Source: Chitinibacter sp. SCUT-21 (GTDB lineage Bacteria; Pseudomonadota; Gammaproteobacteria; Burkholderiales; Chitinibacteraceae). From it: DNA of 64,000 nucleotides. The translations under genes and the position numbers were made by a program. The stretch spans positions 124,001 through 188,000 of the forward strand of contig CP102611.1 in NCBI GenBank assembly GCA_041874755.1, in the 5' to 3' direction. This document shows, piece after piece, positions 58,501 to 64,000 of the stretch (its first letter is position 1; each line of letters opens with the position of its first letter). A model generated the notes under the pieces. It made no database searches. It worked only from the letters and a program-made list of their open reading frames with translations, and had not been told where the DNA came from.

Positions 58501-58684
58501 CGGTCTGAGCAATGACGTCTGGTGTAGCGCCCGGGTAAAAAGCTGTGACTGACACTACAGGTGGGGTGATGCCTGGGTATTGTTCAACTGGAAGTGAGCG
58601 CATGGCCGCTAAACCAGCGAGCACGATAATAATCGAAATCACGCTGGCAAAAATGGGCCGCTCAATAAAGAATTTAGAAAACAT
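55550..58684 (-). CDS. RND multidrug efflux transporter (AcrB/HAE1 type)
   Basis: 1044 residues, near AcrB's length, with the twelve-helix layout and two large periplasmic loops. The proton-relay pair DD (VVDDAIVVLENVERI) and the trimer/porter motifs are intact. The N-terminal FFIERPIFASVISI and GFSINLLTLLGMVLAIG are typical. The pump exports amphiphilic compounds from the periplasm and membrane using proton motive force. Substrates cannot be told. It starts 15 bases after the MFP gene. No regulator gene is next to the operon. Confidence 0.96.
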   Translation of the reverse strand: MFSKFFIERPIFASVISIIIVLAGLAAMRSLPVEQYPGITPPVVSVTAFYPGATPDVIAQTVAAPLEQQINGVENMIYVQSGSASNGQMSLNVYFEIGTDPDQATINVNNRVSAAMAQLPEEVKRQGVTVKKKSTSILNVIALSSPKGSYDTTYLSNYALLNIVDEIKRIPGVGDLQMFGGTDYAMRVWLRPDRISQLGITTSDILSAIREQNAQFAAGKIGAQPTSSKVDFTFTVNTQGRLKSVEDFENIIIRATPDGAKTRLKDVARIEMGGKDYDLLANLNGKQAVAMGIYLQPGANAVAVADAVSAKMESLKERFPSDIEYSIPYDTTEFVKVSIEAVIHTLLEAMVLVFVVVYLFLQNFRATLIPCIAVPISLIGTFAGMLMLGFSINLLTLLGMVLAIGIVVDDAIVVLENVERIMAEKKCSAKEASILAMQEVAGPVMAIVLVLCAVFLPVAFMGGMTGVMYKQFAITIAVSVAISGLVALTLTPALCAILLKNTHHQPAKFFVWFNDRFDSLTNRYVGGVAFLNRRVGIAFAIFGAMVVTLVLLFKAVPGALVPDEDQGYLLSAVMLPDAASLSRTQAVSAQYDQMLMANKNIENVVSFVGFDMLSGAVLSNSGITFVTLKDWSEREGKGDDSFSLAQTFKGMAYMGLKDGFAATFNPPAISGMSTTGGLEGYLQNRGTGDTAQFAKEVQRFVEEAKKRPEFSSVSTTFRANVPQIYLDLDREKAKALGVSINTVFDTMQATFGQVYVNDFNQFGRTYRVQMQSEADFRARPEDIANVYVRSTAGDMIPLTSLVHVKNSVGPELTERFNIFQAAKIMVQPAPGISSGQAIKAMEDVEKEVMGQDYKLEWTGSAYQEKSAGSSASMAFIFGIVMVFLILAAQYERWTLPLAVITAVPFALFGALLATWAVGLTNNVYFQIGLVTLIALAAKNAILIVEFAVMKYEEGMSLLDSALEASRLRFRPIVMTSLAFILGCVPLVISGGAGAASRKALGVPVIGGMLAATFIAIFFIPLFFRLIMKRSEKSVPATTGEQQHD

Positions 58685-58699
58685 AGAGTCCTCGGCGGA

Positions 58700-59878
58700 T
58701 TATTTAGTCGCTTGCACTTGGCTGGCTTGCGAGGCGTTGGCCTGTACTGGTTTTACTGTAGAGCCCGGTTTTGCTTTCATAATGCCTTCGACAATTACAA
58801 TGTCGCCTTGTTGAAGGCCAGACTCGACTCTAACCATGCCATCCGATTGTGTGCGGCCAACTTTAACGGTGCGCGGGGATACTTTATTGTCTTTGTCGAC
58901 GGTCATGACCAATTTATCCGCCTGCGATTGAACAATGGCGCGCTCTGGAATCAGGATGGCATTGTTTGCCTTGCCAAAATCTAGATGTAAACGAACAAAC
59001 TGCCCAGGTAGAAGCTGTGCTTTGGGGTTGCTGAAAATGGCTCGCGCGCGGATGGTGCCCGTTTTGGGGTCGACACGGTTATCAGAGAAGTCGAGCTTGC
59101 CAGTCTCTTCGTAAAAGCTGCCATCGGCCAGTTGGATGCGTGCTTTAAGATTCCGTTGATCATTGAGCGTAATTTTCTTACTTTTTTCCAAAGACTCCAT
59201 GCGCTGTCGGTCCTCTTCAGAGTAAGAGAATGTTACATAGAGGGGGTCTAGCTGTGAAATAGTGGTTAATTTCCCAGAGTCGCCCGCTGTGCTGACTAGG
59301 CTACCCTCAGATTGAGCGACTGTGCTGGTCATGCCAGAAATTGGCGCAACGACTTTGGTGTAACCTAAGTTCAATTGTGCTTCGCGAACCTTGGCTTCGG
59401 CCGCTTGATGGCTTGCAACAGCGGCGGCGTGGGCTGACATGGCATCGTCGTAGTCTTTGCGGCTGACTGCATTTTCTTTGAATAGTGGAATTATACGGTC
59501 TCGGTCAGCGCGTGCTTTTTCTAGTTTTGCGATCTCGATTGATAACCCGCCTTTGGCTTGATCTAGCGCGGCTTTGTACGGTTCAGGGTCGATTTCAAAT
59601 AGAACTTGACCAGCGCTGACAGATTGACCTTCGATGTAGGTGCGTTTTAGCAAAATGCCATTGACGCGAGAGCGAACTTCGACGTCACGATAGCCGGCTG
59701 TTTCGCCAACCATCTCGAAGGACATCGGGGCAGAAGTTGGTTGGACAGTAATGACTGCTACTGGGGCCGGCGGTGGGGCTGGTGGCGCTGCTTTCTCGCC
59801 ACAAGCAGAGAGAAATAAGGCTGAAGCGACGATTGTTATTGTTTTTAAGGTGGGCGTGTTTGTGCGCGTTGGGGCCAT
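58700..59878 (-). CDS. RND efflux membrane fusion lipoprotein (AcrA type)
   Basis: 392 residues. Signal peptide with lipobox LSAC and lipidated Cys26, a Pro-rich linker, then the lipoyl, alpha-hairpin and beta-barrel domains of the HlyD/AcrA family (VEVRSRVNGIL, YIEGQSVSAGQVLFEIDP). It sits in the periplasm, linking the inner-membrane pump with the outer-membrane channel. It is the first gene of the three-gene operon. The 233-base upstream gap carries two inverted repeats; no regulator gene is present. Confidence 0.94.
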   Translation of the reverse strand: MAPTRTNTPTLKTITIVASALFLSACGEKAAPPAPPPAPVAVITVQPTSAPMSFEMVGETAGYRDVEVRSRVNGILLKRTYIEGQSVSAGQVLFEIDPEPYKAALDQAKGGLSIEIAKLEKARADRDRIIPLFKENAVSRKDYDDAMSAHAAAVASHQAAEAKVREAQLNLGYTKVVAPISGMTSTVAQSEGSLVSTAGDSGKLTTISQLDPLYVTFSYSEEDRQRMESLEKSKKITLNDQRNLKARIQLADGSFYEETGKLDFSDNRVDPKTGTIRARAIFSNPKAQLLPGQFVRLHLDFGKANNAILIPERAIVQSQADKLVMTVDKDNKVSPRTVKVGRTQSDGMVRVESGLQQGDIVIVEGIMKAKPGSTVKPVQANASQASQVQATK

Positions 59879-59899
59879 GATTTCTCCGAAGGTTGCGTA

Positions 59900-59973
59900 T
59901 TATTCTGAGTCGAATAAAACCAGTGCTTGGTATTTACTTAGATTAACTCATTCGCGACATTTGTTTTCGCGAA
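59900..59973. repeat. Two inverted repeats upstream of the efflux operon
   Basis: TTATTC-tgagtc-GAATAA (59900-59917) lies 22 bases before the MFP ATG, and TTCGCGA-n9-TCGCGAA (59951-59973) lies further out. Both have perfect arms of six and seven bases. Their position fits operators for a repressor of the pump, for example of the TetR type, though no such gene is in the window. Confidence 0.45.
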
Positions 59974-60064
59974 GATTACGAAAAATTCTAACCGATGATT
60001 GTGACGGAAAAGTACTTTAGAAGATAGTGTAGAAATGCATTTTAGATATTGCTTTCTGAAAATT

Positions 60065-60088
60065 AAAAAGCCGCCATGAGGCGGCTTT
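60065..60088 (-). terminator. Terminator after phbB
   Basis: AAAGCCGCC (60067-60075), loop ATGA, GGCGGCTTT (60080-60088). On the minus strand the stem is followed by a T-rich run (TTTTTAATT), 24 bases after the phbB stop. Confidence 0.8.
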
Positions 60089-60111
60089 GAAGCTTGATTG
60101 CTTGCAGTGGA

Positions 60112-60846
60112 TTAGCAGGTGTGTTGACCGCCATTGATGGCTAAATTGGCGCCAGTCATGAAGCCGGCTACATCTGAAGCAAGATAGCCAATTAGACCTG
60201 CGATTTCTTCGGGTTTACCTAGGCGTGCAACTGGAATTTGCGCCACAATTTTATTGCGTACTTCTTCAGGTACAGCCATGACCATGTCTGTGGCGATATA
60301 GCCTGGAGAAACTGTGTTAACTGTTACCCCTTTGCGCGCAACTTCTTGGGCCAGCGCCATAGTGAAGCCATGCATGCCTGCTTTAGCTGCGGAGTAGTTG
60401 GTTTGGCCAAACTGCCCTTTTTGCCCATTAATCGAAGAGATGTTGATGATGCGGCCCCAGTTGCGATCAACCATGCTGTCAACAAACTGTTTCGATACAT
60501 TGAAAACAGAATCTAAATTCGTACCAATAACTGCATCCCAATCAGTTTTACCAAGTTTCTTGAAGCTAGCATCTCGAGTAATTCCTGCGTTATTCACCAG
60601 TACATCGACAGGGCCTACCGTGTCGGTGATTTTTTGGGCTAGAGCCACGCAGGCGTCAAAATTAGTGACATCGCACTCAAAGGCATGAAATTGATAACCT
60701 GCGGCTTTATTCTCATCCAGCCATGCTGCCTCTTTTCCAGGGCGGGAGTATGTTGTTACCACAACGAAACCGTCATCTGCCAGTTTGCGACAAATTGCTG
60801 TTCCAATGCCACCCATGCCGCCCGTGACGAGAGCTACTTTTGCCAT
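60112..60846 (-). CDS. phbB: Acetoacetyl-CoA reductase
   Basis: 244-residue short-chain dehydrogenase of the PhaB/PhbB type. The cofactor motif TGGMGGIG, the NNAG motif, and catalytic Ser, Tyr and Lys (ISSINGQKGQFGQTNYSAAK, quoted in part) are intact; ending NGGQHTC. It reduces acetoacetyl-CoA to (R)-3-hydroxybutyryl-CoA with NADPH for polyhydroxyalkanoate synthesis. AGGA lies nine bases before ATG 60846. phaA and phaC are not in this window. A neighbouring SDR is divergent. Confidence 0.88.
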   Translation of the reverse strand: MAKVALVTGGMGGIGTAICRKLADDGFVVVTTYSRPGKEAAWLDENKAAGYQFHAFECDVTNFDACVALAQKITDTVGPVDVLVNNAGITRDASFKKLGKTDWDAVIGTNLDSVFNVSKQFVDSMVDRNWGRIINISSINGQKGQFGQTNYSAAKAGMHGFTMALAQEVARKGVTVNTVSPGYIATDMVMAVPEEVRNKIVAQIPVARLGKPEEIAGLIGYLASDVAGFMTGANLAINGGQHTC

Positions 60847-60944
60847 TCTTGTATATCCTGTATTGATTTATAACTTGCTTGATTTTGGCCTGCTTAAAGC
60901 GAAAATGCTTGCGTGAAACATAATTTCAGCTTGCTGATCGTAGC

Positions 60945-60959
60945 TAGGGGATACCCCTA
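60945..60959. repeat. Palindrome between divergent phbB and SDR gene
   Basis: TAGGGG-ata-CCCCTA, a perfect palindrome with a three-base centre, lies 48 bases before the SDR ATG and about 100 from phbB. It has no T-run on either side and looks like an operator rather than a terminator. Confidence 0.45.
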
Positions 60960-61006
60960 ATGTAAATGCAATTCAATTTCATGGTGTCAGAATGGATACA
61001 CTTTAA

Positions 61007-61885
61007 ATGTCGCATCGATTAAGAAGTATTTTAATTACGGGCTGCTCGAGTGGCATTGGCTTGGCTTGTGCGCAAGGTCTGCTGAAAAAAGGCTGGCGGG
61101 TTTTTGCTTCGGCGCGATCCGCAGAAGATGTTGAGAGATTGAAAGATTTGGGTTTGGCAGACGCTTTGCTTTTGGACGTAGCGGATAGCGAATCTATTTT
61201 TTCGGGTGTGCAATGGGTTTTGACGCAAACAGGGGGCAATCTTGATGCCGTATTTAATAATGCGGGCTTTGGTGTGCCTGGCGCAGTGGAGGATTTGAGC
61301 CGAGCAGCTATGCGTTATCAATTTGAAACCAATGTGTTTGGTGCAATTGAATTGACTAATCAAGTGTTGCCGATTTTTCGACGACAAGGCTATGGAAGGG
61401 TGGTTTTTAATAGTTCGGTGCTTGGATTTGCGGCCATGCCATATCGTGGAGCTTATAACGCTAGTAAATTTGCGTTGGAAGGTTTTGCGGACACCTTGCG
61501 TTTGGAGTTGCAAGGTAGTGGTATTTTTGTGTCCTTAATTGAGCCAGGTCCAATTGTTAGTCGCTTTAGGGCTAATGCAGCGGAGCAGTTTTATCGATGG
61601 ATTAAGCCTGAATTGAGTTTTCATCTGCCGTCCTATCAAGTGATGGACGCTAGATTAAAAAAAGCTGGTCCAGTAGCGCCGTTTACTTTGCCGGAAGAGG
61701 CGGTTTTGGAAGTGTTGTTGCGGGCGCTAGAGGTTAAAACCCCTGCTGTGCGGTATCGGGTTACAACACCCACTAAGGTTTTTGCATTTTTGAAGCGAAT
61801 TCTGTCATCTCGCTTGTTGGATCGTGTTTTGCTCGCGGCGTCAGGTGATGAGCCTGGGTTTTCTTATGGCCGAAAGCGTGATTGA
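61007..61885 (+). CDS. Short-chain dehydrogenase/reductase
   Basis: 292 residues. Classical SDR layout: TGCSSGIG cofactor loop near 10-17, NNAG, a catalytic serine in VVFNSSVLG, and YNASK. The C-terminal half is longer than in phbB and has a Pro-rich stretch (LPSYQVMDARLKKAGPVAPF, quoted in part), as in uncharacterised oxidoreductases acting on retinoid- or steroid-like substrates; the actual substrate is not known. It starts after a 160-base gap divergent from phbB. A promoter for pyrG follows. Cofactor preference cannot be fixed by eye. Confidence 0.82.
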   Translation: MSHRLRSILITGCSSGIGLACAQGLLKKGWRVFASARSAEDVERLKDLGLADALLLDVADSESIFSGVQWVLTQTGGNLDAVFNNAGFGVPGAVEDLSRAAMRYQFETNVFGAIELTNQVLPIFRRQGYGRVVFNSSVLGFAAMPYRGAYNASKFALEGFADTLRLELQGSGIFVSLIEPGPIVSRFRANAAEQFYRWIKPELSFHLPSYQVMDARLKKAGPVAPFTLPEEAVLEVLLRALEVKTPAVRYRVTTPTKVFAFLKRILSSRLLDRVLLAASGDEPGFSYGRKRD

Positions 61886-61939
61886 GGTGTTTTTTATTGC
61901 TGATGCGGCAAATGCACAGAAATTTTAGTTTGTCCAGAA

Positions 61940-63650
<1,711 letters not shown>

Positions 63651-63720
63651 TCTCACTTGGGGTATTGCCTTCTAGGTAATGCCTCAAGCTATCTTCAGAG
63701 CAATACAATTAGGGGTATTT

Positions 63721-64000
63721 ATGAAACTGTGCGGATTTGAGGTTGGGATTGATCAGCCTTTGTTTCTCATCGCCGGCCCATGTGTGATTGAAAGCGAGCA
63801 AATGGCGCTTGATACAGCGGGGCAGCTCAAGGAAATTTGTACGGCACTTGATATCCCATTTATCTATAAATCGAGTTTCGATAAAGCCAATCGCTCGTCC
63901 GGTAAATCATTCCGTGGTTTGGGTATCGATGAAGGCTTGCGCATTTTATCGGAAGTGAAAAAGCAAATTGGTGTGCCGGTTTTAACCGACGTTCACACTG
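63721..64000 (+). CDS. kdsA: KDO-8-phosphate synthase (cut at window end)
   Basis: The first 93 residues of a DAHP-synthase-like barrel are present: MKLCGFEVG, then [23 protein letters not shown] and VLTDVHT, all typical of KdsA. It joins phosphoenolpyruvate and arabinose 5-phosphate to give KDO 8-phosphate for lipopolysaccharide core synthesis. The right edge of the window cuts it after the DVHT motif, so the catalytic C-terminal part is not seen. It is 70 bases after pyrG, on the same strand; AGGGG lies before the ATG. No terminator separates them. Confidence 0.92.
   Translation, partial: MKLCGFEVGIDQPLFLIAGPCVIESEQMALDTAGQLKEICTALDIPFIYKSSFDKANRSSGKSFRGLGIDEGLRILSEVKKQIGVPVLTDVHT

Noticed and set aside
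63651..63720. Repeat-like GGTATTGCC and GGTAATGCC between pyrG and kdsA
   Set aside because: The arms have two mismatches as an inverted repeat and no T-run, so neither terminator nor operator is supported.

Overview
The window reads as a chromosomal segment of a betaproteobacterium, most likely in the order Neisseriales and possibly a chitinolytic Chitinibacteraceae-type organism. The support is indirect: single-copy genes of betaproteobacterial type (dnaE, mfd, recJ, tyrS, pyrG, kdsA), a complete cbb3 oxidase locus, an acetoacetyl-CoA reductase, base composition near 50% GC, and a secreted protein built from chitinase-A-like N-terminal modules. It is almost all coding, with short gaps, many overlapping starts and stops, and bidirectional terminators between convergent genes. 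I saw no rRNA, tRNA, CRISPR array, insertion sequence or prophage.

Positions 1-5.5 kb hold a copper unit on the minus strand (CsoR-family repressor, CopZ-like chaperone, CopA exporter, with two CsoR-type operators at the copA start) and a membrane GGDEF/EAL protein on the plus strand. From 5.6 to 9.3 kb lie dnaE and a YjfB-like small protein. From 9.4 to 17.5 kb is a full minus-strand cbb3 oxidase locus: ccoI, ccoS, then ccoN-O-Q-P behind an FNR/ANR-type promoter, then a terminator hairpin and ccoG-fixH. The 55-residue ccoQ lies in the gap between ccoO and ccoP. Copper export and copper loading of the oxidase therefore sit within one 17 kb stretch.

From 17.5 to 26.7 kb come an HDOD protein, sufE/sufS, a plus-strand nudB-EEP nuclease-clsB operon, and a minus-strand pair that joins a NMT1/SsuA-like binding protein to a PAS-GGDEF-EAL enzyme. 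From 26.8 to 35.9 kb come a FadH-type dienoyl-CoA reductase with a PsrA-like palindrome, a small secreted protein, an RGG-tailed DEAD-box helicase, an RpfE-type gene with recJ, the three-module ChiA-N-like secreted protein and a gamma-glutamylcyclotransferase-like protein. From 35.9 to 45 kb are a minus-strand operon (GNAT, UPF0149/SEC-C, FUSC-like, serB) and a plus-strand group of envelope-type genes (L,D-transpeptidase, AraC/GyrI regulator, two tandem serine hydrolases, a small membrane protein).

From 45 to 64 kb come mfd coupled to a large SNF2 helicase, tyrS, a complete RND efflux operon, phbB, an SDR, pyrG and the start of kdsA. Most of this is core housekeeping. The points I consider most worth a second look are the catalytic-domain-free triple ChiA-N-like protein, the translationally coupled binding-protein/c-di-GMP pair, the CsoR homologue lacking two of the usual three ligands, the serine hydrolase duplication, and the regulatory architecture of the cco locus.
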